Source: Planctomycetota bacterium
GTDB lineage: Bacteria > Planctomycetota > Planctomycetia > Pirellulales > Pirellulaceae
Length of the DNA stretch: 43,524 nucleotides
Direction of reading: 5' to 3'
Assembly: GCA_018970165.1 (NCBI GenBank)
Contig: JAGWWZ010000015.1
Location: forward strand, 1 to 43,524
In this document: one piece after another, positions 26,938 through 37,314 of the stretch
Numbering within the stretch: position 1 is the stretch's first letter
How the letters are laid out: each line of letters begins with the position of its first letter
The notes under the pieces: generated by a model
The model's database searches: none
Seen by the model: only the letters and a program-made list of their open reading frames with translations
What the model was told of the DNA's origin: nothing
Position numbers and translations under genes: made by a program

Positions 26938-29687
26938 TTAACGACGAAATTCACCATCCGATCGCGGACAACGATAACTTTGACAATTCTCTTGCCATCC
27001 AGCAATTCCTGGAGTCGATCGTGATTGCGGGCTGCTTGTTCGAGCGCAGCTTCATCACTACCCGCAGGGACCATGATCTTCGCTCGCAGTTTTCCATTAA
27101 CTTGAAGTGGCACCTCGATCTCTGCAGCCTTGGTCATGGCTTCATCAAAGACAGGCCATTGATGATAGGCCAAGGAATCGTGATGACCGAGCGCATGCCA
27201 TAGTTCCTCCGACATGTGCGGGGCGAACGGAGCGAGCAGCAATACCAATGTCTCCATCGCAGACTTTGGCCGCTTCGATTCTTTGGTAAAGAAGTTGACG
27301 AATTCCATCATCCTAGCGATTGCGGTATTGAAGGAGAGGTTCTCCACGTCCCGCGAAACGGCTTGAATGGTCGAGTGGATGACGCGGTTTTGCTCGGGAG
27401 TGGGGGCATCCGAAGTGATCGTGTCTACCAGTGCATTCTCTTCCGCTCGCGCATCGATGATGAGTCTCCAGACGCGATCCAGAAAATTTCGAACGCCGTT
27501 GACCCCTTGCATACTCCAGGGCTTCGTTGCTTCCAACGGTCCCATAAACATTTCATAGAGTCGCAAGGCGTCTGCACCATATTCACGGACAACTCCCTCT
27601 GGATCGATCACGTTCTTCAGAGACTTCGACATCTTGGCGACGATGCGTTCGAGCGATTCTCCCGTTTCCCGATCGAGATAGGTGTTGTCGTCCTTTTCTT
27701 CCACACGATCTGTCGCTACGAGTGCTCCTCGTTGATCGCGATACGCATAGGAAAGTATCATCCCTTGGTTGACGAGCTTTTGGAAAGGCTCGGGCTGAGA
27801 AACATAACCGCGATCGTAGAGGACCTTGTGCCAGAATCTGGCATACAACAGGTGGAGGACTGCGTGTTCAGCCCCTCCAATATAAAGGTCGACTGGCATC
27901 CACGCCGCTTCTTGCTCGCGATCGACGAATGCCGTCCCGCAACCGGGGCTGATAAATCGCAAGTAGTACCAACACGAACCGGCCCATTGAGGCATTGTAT
28001 TGGTTTCTCGTCGATATTGTTTACCGTCCAATGAAACATACAGCCATGATTCGTCCGCCTTTGCCAAGGGTGGTTCAGGTCGACCATGCGGCTTGTAGTC
28101 TTCGAGATGCGGCAGATCGACCGGTAGATCTGCGACCGGAACTGCGCGTATCCGACCATTGGGTTTACCGTCTGCCCCAAGTTCATGCAAAATCGGGAAC
28201 GGCTCACCCCAGAAACGTTGTCGACTAAACAACCAATCCCTCAATTTGTAGTTCACCGCCTCGCGACCGAGGCCGCCTTGAGCAAGTTCAGCCGTAATCC
28301 TTGATTTCGCATCCTGAGACGATAATCCGGTTAACGATCCACTGTCGATCGACAATCCATATCCAGCAAAACAGACTTCACCGCGTTCGATCGCCTGCAA
28401 CTCTTCGTCGGTCGCCGACTCAGGCTTGACTACTTGAATGATTTCGAGCCCATAGGTCTTTGCGAATTCGTAATCGCGAATATCGTGCGCAGGAACCGCC
28501 ATGATGGCCCCAGTTCCGTAGCTGATCAACACATAGTCAGCAACCCAAATCGGAATCTGTCTGCCGGTGACTGGATTAATCGCATAAGCGCCGGTGAAGA
28601 CTCCAGTCTTCTTTTTCTCTCCTTCAGTCCGGTCGCGATCGCTCTTGAACGAAGCCGCTTTGCAATACGCCTCGACGGAATTGGCTTGGTCATGTGTTGT
28701 GATTTTTTGAACAAGTGGATGCTCCGGAGCGACGACCATGTAGGTTGCACCGTAGAGCGTATCCGGTCGAGTTGTATAGATCCGCAAGACATGCGCATCG
28801 GGTTCACGTGGAAAGCTTGATCGAACGCGATTTCGTTTCCAAGTCTCGAAAGCATCCTGCGTTATGACTGGAAAGTCGACTTCGGCTCCGACGCTCCGTC
28901 CGATCCAGTCGGCCTGAAGTTTCTTGATACCGACGGGCCAATCGAGTTGATCCAAATCACCCAGCAAGCGGTCTGCATAGGCTGTGATCCTGAGCATCCA
29001 TTGTCGGAGTGGAATACGTTGAACTGGGTGATCACCCCGTTCGCTTCGACCGTCGATGACCTCTTCGTTGGCGAGTACGGTACCAAGAGCAGGGCACCAA
29101 TTCACCAAAGCATCATCCTGATAAGCGAGCCGTTGCGCATCCCGATATGCATCGACGGCATGCTCTCCCTGTGACGCGATATCGGCCGGTATCGGCAATT
29201 CGGAGATAGGACGTCCTCGATTCGCGCCCGCGTCATACCATGTATCAAAGAGGATTAGGAAAATCCATTGTGTCCAGCGAAAGTACTCGACATCGGTAGT
29301 CGCTAACGATCGGTCCCAATCGTACGAAAAACCGAGCATCTTGAGTTGACGCGTGAAATTCGCAATGTTTGCTTCGGTACTTTGGCGCGGTGGTGTATTG
29401 GTTCGGATCGCGTATTCCTCGGCGGGTAATCCGAATGCATCGTAGCCCATTGGGTGCAGCACCGTTTTGCCTCGCATGCGCCAATAGCGACAATAGATAT
29501 CGGTTGCTGTGTACCCCTCAGGGTGACCGACATGTAGGCCAGCGCCGCTCGGGTAGGGAAACATATCGAGCACATACAGTTTTCCGGTTCCCTTGGGATT
29601 TGGGAGATCCGGGCAGCGAAAGGTCCTTTTTTCGTCCCAATAGTTTTGCCACTTGGGCTCGATGACGGCAGGGTTATAGCGAGGCAT
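26934..29687 (-). CDS. leuS: leucyl-tRNA synthetase
   Basis: 917 aa; [21 protein letters not shown] (HIGH region), [16 protein letters not shown], editing-domain [22 protein letters not shown]. Confidence 0.97.
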   Translation of the reverse strand: MPRYNPAVIEPKWQNYWDEKRTFRCPDLPNPKGTGKLYVLDMFPYPSGAGLHVGHPEGYTATDIYCRYWRMRGKTVLHPMGYDAFGLPAEEYAIRTNTPPRQSTEANIANFTRQLKMLGFSYDWDRSLATTDVEYFRWTQWIFLILFDTWYDAGANRGRPISELPIPADIASQGEHAVDAYRDAQRLAYQDDALVNWCPALGTVLANEEVIDGRSERGDHPVQRIPLRQWMLRITAYADRLLGDLDQLDWPVGIKKLQADWIGRSVGAEVDFPVITQDAFETWKRNRVRSSFPREPDAHVLRIYTTRPDTLYGATYMVVAPEHPLVQKITTHDQANSVEAYCKAASFKSDRDRTEGEKKKTGVFTGAYAINPVTGRQIPIWVADYVLISYGTGAIMAVPAHDIRDYEFAKTYGLEIIQVVKPESATDEELQAIERGEVCFAGYGLSIDSGSLTGLSSQDAKSRITAELAQGGLGREAVNYKLRDWLFSRQRFWGEPFPILHELGADGKPNGRIRAVPVADLPVDLPHLEDYKPHGRPEPPLAKADESWLYVSLDGKQYRRETNTMPQWAGSCWYYLRFISPGCGTAFVDREQEAAWMPVDLYIGGAEHAVLHLLYARFWHKVLYDRGYVSQPEPFQKLVNQGMILSYAYRDQRGALVATDRVEEKDDNTYLDRETGESLERIVAKMSKSLKNVIDPEGVVREYGADALRLYEMFMGPLEATKPWSMQGVNGVRNFLDRVWRLIIDARAEENALVDTITSDAPTPEQNRVIHSTIQAVSRDVENLSFNTAIARMMEFVNFFTKESKRPKSAMETLVLLLAPFAPHMSEELWHALGHHDSLAYHQWPVFDEAMTKAAEIEVPLQVNGKLRAKIMVPAGSDEAALEQAARNHDRLQELLDGKRIVKVIVVRDRMVNFVVK

Positions 29688-29727
29688 TTGAATTCAGATT
29701 GAAGATTGTTTCGGTAGGTCCACTCGA

Positions 29728-31122
29728 TCAAGCGGAGTGGATTGCTCGGCCGTCAACTGCCAGTGCAGCTTCGTGCAATGTTTCCGACAGTGTGGGGTGC
29801 GCGTGGCAGCTTCGTGCGATGTCCTCGCTGCTAGCACCGAACTCGATAGCGACAGCGGCTTCGGCAATCAAGTCGCCAGCGCGGGCACCGATGATATGGA
29901 CACCCAACACTCGATCGGTCTTTGCATCGGCTAGAATCTTGACTCGCCCTTCGGCTTCATTGAGCGTTCGTGCACGGCCGTTCGCCCCATACGCTCCGAC
30001 CCCTTTGCGATAATCGATACCGGCCTCCTTGAGTTGCTCCTCGGTTTTGCCGACCGTCGCGATTTCAGGATGGGTATAGACAATCGCGGGTATGCAATCG
30101 TAGTTGAAGTGGCCGTGTATGCCCGCCATTCGTTCCACGCAAACGATCGCCTCTTCCATCGCTTTGTGGGCAAGCATCGCACCACCAATCACATCGCCAA
30201 CGGCAAACACGCCGCGCACGCCGGTTTCGTAATCTCCGTTCACGGCAATGAAGCCGCGTTTGTCGGTTTCCAGGCCGATGGATTCCAAACCGATATTGGA
30301 GGTCAACGGAACTCGTCCCGCTGCTAATAGGACACGATCCGACTCGAGTGGTTCAGCGTCTTTGCACCGAACAATGCATCGGCCACCTTCCACTTTGGCG
30401 CTTTCCACCCAAGATCCGAGTCGAAACTCGATACCCTGCCGCGTAAAAATGCGTTGAGCGATTTGGCTCAATTCGCCGTCCATGCCTGGCAGGATCCGGT
30501 CCATGGCTTCGAGGACCGTTACCTTGCTACCCAAACGATTCCAAACACTACCGAGTTCCAAGCCGATGTAGCCCCCTCCAATGACGGTTAACTTGGGTGG
30601 AACCTCAGGGAACGAGAGAGCCGTCGTGCTGTTGCCGATGCGATCTCCATCCTCCTCCACTCCACGCATCGTTGCTGGCCGAGATCCGGTGGCGATCAAG
30701 AGACGCTTGCCGCGAAGCTTCACGGTTTCGCCGTCGAGTTGTACGGTGATCGTGTTCGGGTCGACGATCATTCCGCGACTGCGGTACGAGGTCACCTTGT
30801 TCTTTTTGAAGAGAAGATCGATTCCGCCGGTCAAGGTCGATACGATCTGATCTTTGCGCTTCATCATCGCGCTGAGGTCCAGACGAACATCCCCGACCAT
30901 AATGCCGTGCGTGTTGAGTGAAGACTTAGTGTCGTGATAAAGATGACTCGATTCCAGCAGGGCTTTGCTTGGGATGCAGCCCACACGCAGGCAGGTGCCG
31001 CCGAACTTCGGATTCTCATCGATACAAGCAACGTTCATTCCGAGCTGAGCCGCACGAATGGCCGCTACATAGCCCCCTGGGCCCCCTCCCAGAACCACTA
31101 AATCATGTTCCACTATTTTCAT
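29728..31122 (-). CDS. lpdA: dihydrolipoyl dehydrogenase
   Basis: VVLGGGPGGYVAAIRAAQLG, GGTCLRVGCIPSKALLESSH redox disulfide, VIGGGYIGLELGSVWNRLG, HAHPTLSETLHEAAL. Start taken at MKIVEHDLVVLGGGPGG. Confidence 0.94.
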   Translation of the reverse strand: MKIVEHDLVVLGGGPGGYVAAIRAAQLGMNVACIDENPKFGGTCLRVGCIPSKALLESSHLYHDTKSSLNTHGIMVGDVRLDLSAMMKRKDQIVSTLTGGIDLLFKKNKVTSYRSRGMIVDPNTITVQLDGETVKLRGKRLLIATGSRPATMRGVEEDGDRIGNSTTALSFPEVPPKLTVIGGGYIGLELGSVWNRLGSKVTVLEAMDRILPGMDGELSQIAQRIFTRQGIEFRLGSWVESAKVEGGRCIVRCKDAEPLESDRVLLAAGRVPLTSNIGLESIGLETDKRGFIAVNGDYETGVRGVFAVGDVIGGAMLAHKAMEEAIVCVERMAGIHGHFNYDCIPAIVYTHPEIATVGKTEEQLKEAGIDYRKGVGAYGANGRARTLNEAEGRVKILADAKTDRVLGVHIIGARAGDLIAEAAVAIEFGASSEDIARSCHAHPTLSETLHEAALAVDGRAIHSA

Positions 31123-31210
31123 CGCCGGAATATCCTGCAAAATAAGGTTCGTATTCGAATGCTAAAGGATACCCGTCGCACCGTATTTTCCAAGGTCCAT
31201 TAAGCTCTCC

Positions 31211-31855
31211 ATGCGATCTCCCAGGACATTCCCCCAACGGATCGACCGATACGTCCAATCCACGAAATGGGTCGCGGCGGGATTGGCTACGCTCCTTTTT
31301 CCTTTCGTCCTGCATGCGGTAGGGATGCGAATTCGCCAGTTGGCAAACTATCCGGTTTACTCGACCATGTTTCTTTCAGGCGCAGCCTTGGTGGTCGTTT
31401 TGTGTCGTACTGAATTCGTTCATGCAGAGTGGCTGCGGTCTGCTATCGCGATCGAAAGAAAATGGACCCAGGGGCTCGTTTCCCGCCTGTTGTTCGCACC
31501 GCGGGAACGATGGCTTGGAAAAGGGAATTGGGTGATTCTCGCTAGCCCGTACTTTCTCCCGGTCGCATCGATGGTTATGTGGTTGTTGAGTGGGCTCTTT
31601 CTTCCGGCATCCCTCCGATGTTTTGTTCTTGGCGTCGGAGTCGCCTACCATATCGCGTCCGTAATCATCCAATGGAAGCTCGGCACCAAGGAATCGAGAC
31701 GCCTGGGCAGCTGGTTTGCCATCCTATTTCTCATCCCCGTCAATCTCTTCGTAATCGGGGCTGCGTACGGATTCGCTTTAAGTGGTTTCAGCGGATTGCT
31801 TCAGTTCCTCTCGGATGTTTTCCAACCGCTACGCTCGTTGCTCAACATGCAGTAG
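31211..31855 (+). CDS. hypothetical multi-pass membrane protein
   Basis: 214 aa with several hydrophobic segments (WVAAGLATLLFPFVLHAVGM, YSTMFLSGAALVVVLC, YFLPVASMVMWLLSGLFLP, FAILFLIPVNLFVIGAAYGFAL). Confidence 0.65.
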   Translation: MRSPRTFPQRIDRYVQSTKWVAAGLATLLFPFVLHAVGMRIRQLANYPVYSTMFLSGAALVVVLCRTEFVHAEWLRSAIAIERKWTQGLVSRLLFAPRERWLGKGNWVILASPYFLPVASMVMWLLSGLFLPASLRCFVLGVGVAYHIASVIIQWKLGTKESRRLGSWFAILFLIPVNLFVIGAAYGFALSGFSGLLQFLSDVFQPLRSLLNMQ

Positions 31856-31953
31856 GGGCTCTCGATCTGCAACATGCATTTAAAATGTGCCTCCCACGAT
31901 TGCCAGTATGTGATTAGCACGTCAGTGAATCGTTGTAAGGGCATTGCGGGAGA

Positions 31954-32454
31954 CTATCCGTTTGGGTATTGGCGGCAATATTCATAGACGGCCATCGTGG
32001 TCGCAGTTGCAACGTTATAACTGGCAGGTTGGCCATAGACGGGAATCTCGATTACATGGTTCAGTAGTGCCAAAACTTCGTCCTCAAGCCCCTCTCGTTC
32101 CGCTCCCACGATCAATGCGGTCTTGCGTGGAAAAATGAAATCGTACAGGGACTCGGAATTCGTGGTTTGCTCCAAGCCAACCAAGGCGTAGCCTTCTTTG
32201 CCTAGCTGCGCAACCACTGGCGTCAGACTTCGGCGAATCTGCACGTTTACATAATCCGCTGCATCGCGAGCGATCTCCCGATCTACCTTGCCCGCGCCAC
32301 ACTGAATCACTTGCTTGATCCCGGCACATCCGCACAGCCTTACGATTCGGCTGAGATTGACATTGCTCCGCATGGGAGCCAACACCACGAGGATCTCCCG
32401 TTCCCGTTCCAGTGTCGCGGGTGGCTTGTGACGAATGTGCTCAAACCGCATCAC
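31954..32454 (-). CDS. TrmH-family (SPOUT) RNA methyltransferase
   Basis: LAPMRSNVNLSRIVRLCGCAG, TALIVGAEREGLEDEVL, HVIEIPVYGQPASYNVATATTMAVYEY. Confidence 0.88.
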   Translation of the reverse strand: MMRFEHIRHKPPATLEREREILVVLAPMRSNVNLSRIVRLCGCAGIKQVIQCGAGKVDREIARDAADYVNVQIRRSLTPVVAQLGKEGYALVGLEQTTNSESLYDFIFPRKTALIVGAEREGLEDEVLALLNHVIEIPVYGQPASYNVATATTMAVYEYCRQYPNG

Positions 32455-33400
32455 GCATCAAACCTTCAATTCGCTCAATGATCATTGCGATGAAGTCGCG
32501 ATCCGACGGCGGACGACTGGGGGCATCCGGATGCATCGCATCGCAAGCAATGACCCCACGCAGGGCGAGCGCCATCGCCGCGTTGTGTTTATACGCTGGA
32601 ACCGGTGCCCGGAACGAGAAGCCACCGAGCAATTGCAATGCGTCGTTGATCTCATAAAAACGTCGATCCCCATCTTGCCAGAATCGATCGCGCATGGCAA
32701 ATGCTTCTGGATAAAACGCAGCCAAGCCTAGAAGATAATCGCTGCCCCATTGCACCATGTCGATGGCTAAGTCGTTACCTGTGTATACCCGAAACTCCGG
32801 GCGTCTCGCGTCTCTTATCTCCAAACGCTGCCATTCCAATTCGCGCGATAGTGACGAATGCTTCAACCCCAACAAACGCGGGATCATGACCAAGTCGGTA
32901 AAACATTCGATCGAATAAATAGCGCCGAAATTCGCAAACATCTTGCCCAATTCGAAACCCAGATAATCGATTCCCATTTTTCCGACCTGTTCATAAACAA
33001 ACACAATCTCATGGTCGGAACGCTGAACCAAATCGCGGCACTGGAACAGGATCGGCATCGCACCGAACGAAGCCGTCAATTCAAGTTGGCGTTGATAGTG
33101 CGGTAAACAATCACCGGGCAAATCATCGACGAACACTCCGGCCACCATCGGCCGCCCCCGGGCTATCGACTTGGCGAATTGGAGAACCTCGCGTCGCTGC
33201 GAATCGGTAAGAAGATTGGCAAAGCCAGTATCCATATTGACAGCAGGGATTAACCCTGATCGCCAGATCGACTCCAGCATCATCGCGTAGGAATCGAAAT
33301 CTATCTTGGCCACGGGTTTCCATGGCAAATACGCTGCACAGATACCGTGAATCTCACGGCGTGTTTTCGTTGGGATTAACGGCATTTGTTTCGGTTTCAT
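32441..33400 (-). CDS. DapA-like (dihydrodipicolinate synthase superfamily) protein
   Basis: TIM-barrel-type aldolase features: ICAAYLPWKPVAKIDFDSYAMMLESIWRSGLIPAVNMDTG, LLGLKHSSLS (candidate Schiff-base Lys), VYTGNDLAIDMVQWGSDYLLGLAAFYPE. Confidence 0.65.
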   Translation of the reverse strand: MKPKQMPLIPTKTRREIHGICAAYLPWKPVAKIDFDSYAMMLESIWRSGLIPAVNMDTGFANLLTDSQRREVLQFAKSIARGRPMVAGVFVDDLPGDCLPHYQRQLELTASFGAMPILFQCRDLVQRSDHEIVFVYEQVGKMGIDYLGFELGKMFANFGAIYSIECFTDLVMIPRLLGLKHSSLSRELEWQRLEIRDARRPEFRVYTGNDLAIDMVQWGSDYLLGLAAFYPEAFAMRDRFWQDGDRRFYEINDALQLLGGFSFRAPVPAYKHNAAMALALRGVIACDAMHPDAPSRPPSDRDFIAMIIERIEGLMRDAV

Positions 33401-33479
33401 GCCGATACATCATACCGTTTCATCCTTATGTCAACCACAACGGTTCACAAACGGAAGGATCGCCCGTAATGACTAGAGC

Positions 33480-34796
33480 CTATTTAGGATTGGCGATTGC
33501 GTACAAGGCTTTGTAGGACCGGATGTACAGGACTCCATCTGCAACCACGGCCGATGCCGTCACTGGCTCGTCCAATTCGTTCGTGGAAACCACTTCCAGA
33601 GTGGAACCTGGCTTGACTACAGTGCAATGTCCATCGCTGGACTGGAAGTAAATGTGGCCACCCGCATACACGGGACTGCTTCGATGCTGGCCCGTATAAG
33701 TCCGAGCAAAGTAAATCTCGTTGCCCGTCTTCGCATCGAGGCACTGCAGGCGTCCATCTTTGTGCAACATGTAGACCAGTCCATCTACCAGCAGAGGGAT
33801 CGAAACGTCCGGAGTTCGGGGCGAACTCCAGGCGATCACTTCTTGTTTCGCGGAGCAATCCCCACTAAGTAAATCATTCACCCTCAATGCCACCACCGGC
33901 CCCTCCTTTGCGGTCGGAACGATGATCATGCCGGGCACTACCAACGGTGATGCAACAAAACGAAACGTTGGGTCGTTATCCTTGGGATTGACCTTTGTGG
34001 GGCCATTGAGTTGTCCGAAACGCCACAACTCTTTTCCGTTCTTGAGATCGTGTCCAGTGATGCAATCAGCACCATGGATCACCAGAAACTCTCGATTTCC
34101 TTCGCGATAGACGAACGGAGAAGCGTAGGAATGTTTGCACTCGAATGCAGCCTCGGTCTTGCGATCGATCTCCCATAACGTCTTGCCCGATTTCTTATCT
34201 AGCTTGATGACTTTCCCTACCCGAGTCGCATCATCAAACTTCATGGGACCATGAATCAACTGCAGATAAAGCGCATCGCCATCGAGAACCGGTGTGCTGG
34301 TCATCCCAAACTGAATATCAAGCTTTCCGAATCGCTGGTTCACGTCGACTTTCCAAACTTCTTCACCATCCACGGTAAAGCAAGCCAAGATTCCGGTGCC
34401 GAAGAAACACCATACATATTCGCCATCAGTCGAAGGCGAGGGAGATGCCGAGTTACCTTCCCCCGCCCGAGCGTCTTGATTTCCGGAGCCGACCTTTTTC
34501 TGCCACAGTTTGCGACCATCGCTAGCGGATATGCAGATGACGACCAGATCATCTCCGTCTGCACTTGTTAGGAAGATGCGATCATTCCAAATAACCGGCG
34601 TCGCACCCGCTTGCCCGGGCAGTTCGCAACGCCACCGGACGTTCTCAGTCTTGCTCCATTTTACTGGCAGATTCTTCTCGCTCGAAACGCCATCGCCTCG
34701 ACTACCTCGCCACTGAGGCCATGACTCCGCCGACGCCAGGGATGTTAGCGAAAAGAACGAGAACAAAAACAGGTAAACGAAGAAACATCTCATCAT
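33480..34796 (-). CDS. PQQ-like beta-propeller protein (exported)
   Basis: Signal peptide then WPQWRGSRGDGVSSEKNLPVKWSKTENVRWRCELPGQAGATPVIWNDRIFLTSADG; blades LDKKSGKTLWEID, HDLKNGKELWRFG. Confidence 0.88.
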   Translation of the reverse strand: MMRCFFVYLFLFSFFSLTSLASAESWPQWRGSRGDGVSSEKNLPVKWSKTENVRWRCELPGQAGATPVIWNDRIFLTSADGDDLVVICISASDGRKLWQKKVGSGNQDARAGEGNSASPSPSTDGEYVWCFFGTGILACFTVDGEEVWKVDVNQRFGKLDIQFGMTSTPVLDGDALYLQLIHGPMKFDDATRVGKVIKLDKKSGKTLWEIDRKTEAAFECKHSYASPFVYREGNREFLVIHGADCITGHDLKNGKELWRFGQLNGPTKVNPKDNDPTFRFVASPLVVPGMIIVPTAKEGPVVALRVNDLLSGDCSAKQEVIAWSSPRTPDVSIPLLVDGLVYMLHKDGRLQCLDAKTGNEIYFARTYTGQHRSSPVYAGGHIYFQSSDGHCTVVKPGSTLEVVSTNELDEPVTASAVVADGVLYIRSYKALYAIANPK

Positions 34797-34841
34797 GAAA
34801 TCGTCCAAGCGAGGAAAGATTTACTTCAGAACGATCGAAAC

Positions 34842-35843
34842 TTACGCACCTTGAAAATGGCCGTCGAGAAAAGCTTTGGCCATCGCCTTGGGTACTTCGG
34901 ATTCCGCAAGAACCAGATTGGCGCGATTCTCGGCAACCTTCGCCTTCATCACTTGCTCCTGTGCGATCGCGTCAGCCCGTCGCTGTTCCGCTTGAGCGCG
35001 AGCCATACGAACATCCGCCTCCGCTTGGTCAGCTCTTAGGCGAGCCCCGATATTTTGTCCAACTTCGATGTGAGCGATATCGATCGACACGATCGTAAAC
35101 GCGGTTTGATTATCGAGGCCACGCTTCAAAACGGTGCGGGAGATCATATTGGGATTCTCCAGCACGGCCAAATGAGTTTCCGACGACCCGATCGAACTGA
35201 TGATACTCTCGCCGACTCGAGCGATCACAGTCTCCTCGGTCGCACCGCCGATCAACTGCTCGAGATTCGTCCTGACTGTCACGCGAGCCTTTACTTTCAG
35301 CTCGATACCGTCCTTCGCGATAGCGGAGAGAAAGCCTGTGGGGCTATAACGCTGATCGGGACAATCAATAACACGTGGATGCACCGAAGTTCGGACGGCA
35401 TCGAGAACATCACGACCTGCGAGATCGATGGCGGCGGCTCGGTCAAAGTCGAGGTCGATTCCAGCTCGCTGGGCAGCGATGATTGCGTTGAGCACATTCA
35501 TCACGTTGCCTTCGGCAAGATAGTGAGCCTCAAGGCGTTGCGTGCTGATCCCTGCCTTGCGATCGATATCCAATCCCGCTTGCGCCGCCATAATCTTCGC
35601 GTTGACGACGATTGAGGAGCGAACTTGTCGGAAGTACATGCCGATCAAGCTACCCATGGAAACATCCGCGCCGCTCATTTGTGCCTGCAGCCAAAGGCTG
35701 CCGAAGCTCCACAACACGATCAAACAAACCAAGCCGACAAACCCTGCGATGATGATCCCAGCCGTCAGCAGGAGTCCTTGCATCGTAACACCAGAGTCAT
35801 TGCGTTGAGCGAGCATTAACGTGTCAATCAGCGTGATCATCAT
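34842..35843 (-). CDS. floA: flotillin-like protein FloA
   Basis: [110 protein letters not shown]. Confidence 0.93.
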   Translation of the reverse strand: MMITLIDTLMLAQRNDSGVTMQGLLLTAGIIIAGFVGLVCLIVLWSFGSLWLQAQMSGADVSMGSLIGMYFRQVRSSIVVNAKIMAAQAGLDIDRKAGISTQRLEAHYLAEGNVMNVLNAIIAAQRAGIDLDFDRAAAIDLAGRDVLDAVRTSVHPRVIDCPDQRYSPTGFLSAIAKDGIELKVKARVTVRTNLEQLIGGATEETVIARVGESIISSIGSSETHLAVLENPNMISRTVLKRGLDNQTAFTIVSIDIAHIEVGQNIGARLRADQAEADVRMARAQAEQRRADAIAQEQVMKAKVAENRANLVLAESEVPKAMAKAFLDGHFQGA

Positions 35844-36122
35844 GGTCTAGGTCGCGTATAAATTTAGGAAATGAGGGGGCTTCGCTACTCGCGAAGTATG
35901 TTCGTGATCAACCAGCCTTGATGCTGTTGGTCCGGACACTTCCCCGTCAGTTTATCCGAAAAAAGGCTGTCAGGTGAAATCAGCAAACCCCGTGGGGAAA
36001 ACATTCTCTAAAATACTTCGGAGTTCGTTTATTTGTGCGGAATTCTATCCATTCGGGATTGGCTGTTGATAGGATCCGGATGCTTCATTCCCGGATACCT
36101 GCCGGTTCCGTGATGTTTTACT

Positions 36123-36144
36123 ACCCGCTACCTAACCGCTACCT
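36123..36144. repeat. 11-bp imperfect tandem repeat (10/11 identical) just downstream of the esterase stop codon
   Basis: acccgctacct (36123-36133) / aaccgctacct (36134-36144); stop codon at 36149-36147. Confidence 0.85.
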
Positions 36145-36146
36145 GA

Positions 36147-37049
36147 TTAGCGGAGGTGTTTGTCGAACCATTCGCCGAATCTTTCGATATCGAGAATCAT
36201 TGTCGGCCATCCGTGAGCGCCCCCTGGATGGACCACCAACTCGACGTCCTTTCCGATCTCTTTTGCCTTGGCCTGGAATCGCTGACTTTGGTCCAGCGGC
36301 ACGAGGGTATCGGCATCGCCGTGGTAGATCAGTGTTGGTGGCAAGGATGGCTCTAGGAAATAGATCGGCGAGCATTCCTTGCCGACTTCTTTCCAAAGTT
36401 CCATATCCGTGCCCGCATCGCCAAACCCTTTGATGAAACTCTTGGGTGGACCACCGTCCCCTGGGTTCTCGGTTGATTCACCGAGGTTGAGCAGATCGGT
36501 AACAGGGTAGAAGATCGCAACAGCTTGTACATTGCTGTTAGCTCGATCGATTGGATCCTCGGCATCTTGCGATCCCGGGGCTCCACGCGTAGCCAGCATC
36601 AAGCTGAGATGTCCGCCAGCACTTCCACCGGTAACTCCGATCTTATTCGGGTCGATTTTGTAATCATCGGCATGAAAGCGGATGTAACGAATCGCGCGAT
36701 GCATGTCGTCAATGATCTCGGGGATCAAAGAATCAGGTTGAGATACATGGCACACAGCGAAGATCGTATATCCTCGCCTCAACAAGGGTGCCATCATCCA
36801 TGCCGGAGCTTCCCCTGCACTTTTGGATTTCCAACCGCCGCTGACCATAAACGCAATGGCAAGGCCGTTCGGATCACCAGGTCGGATCACATCCAGCGTT
36901 AAAGGTGTTCCATTGCGATGTCCGTACACGACTCCGTTGGACCGATCGATCTTCGGATTGTAGTACGCCCATAAATAGCCTCCCACTCCAGCCGATAAAG
37001 CCAACAGGCATACAACAAGTACCGCTATTCGCTTCAACCATTTTTTCAT
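36147..37049 (-). CDS. alpha/beta hydrolase (esterase/lipase-like)
   Basis: GVTGGSAGGHLSLMLAT nucleophile elbow, PPTLIYHGDADTLVPLDQSQRF, HPGGAHGWP; N-terminal TM/signal segment. Start taken at MKKWLKRIAVLVV (37049). Confidence 0.87.
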   Translation of the reverse strand: MKKWLKRIAVLVVCLLALSAGVGGYLWAYYNPKIDRSNGVVYGHRNGTPLTLDVIRPGDPNGLAIAFMVSGGWKSKSAGEAPAWMMAPLLRRGYTIFAVCHVSQPDSLIPEIIDDMHRAIRYIRFHADDYKIDPNKIGVTGGSAGGHLSLMLATRGAPGSQDAEDPIDRANSNVQAVAIFYPVTDLLNLGESTENPGDGGPPKSFIKGFGDAGTDMELWKEVGKECSPIYFLEPSLPPTLIYHGDADTLVPLDQSQRFQAKAKEIGKDVELVVHPGGAHGWPTMILDIERFGEWFDKHLR

Positions 37050-37314
37050 GTGAAATTCCCAAAGTCGCTTTACACAACGCACTCATGCATAACATGAAAT
37101 CAACACATCGATGGGTCCGTTCAGTATATCCGTTTTTGTCCGTCAGCCTCAAGAATCATGGCTTCAATGCGTCGGCGACAACGGCAAAATATCGTTGAAA
37201 CCAAGAATTATCTTGCTCCCGGAATTCCCGTCTGGCTAAGCAGAACTCCACTCCGCAAGTTCCTCATTACACATTGGTACGATTCGCAAGCCGCGACAAG
37301 TCGGGATTCACGAC

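Noticed and set aside
27216-28034. 272-aa plus-strand ORF inside leuS
   Set aside because: Antisense shadow ORF of leucyl-tRNA synthetase.
29720-29740. CCACTC/GAGTGG inverted repeat over the lpdA stop codon
   Set aside because: Only 6 bp with a 9-nt loop and no U-tract; within chance expectation for one site, so not listed as a terminator.
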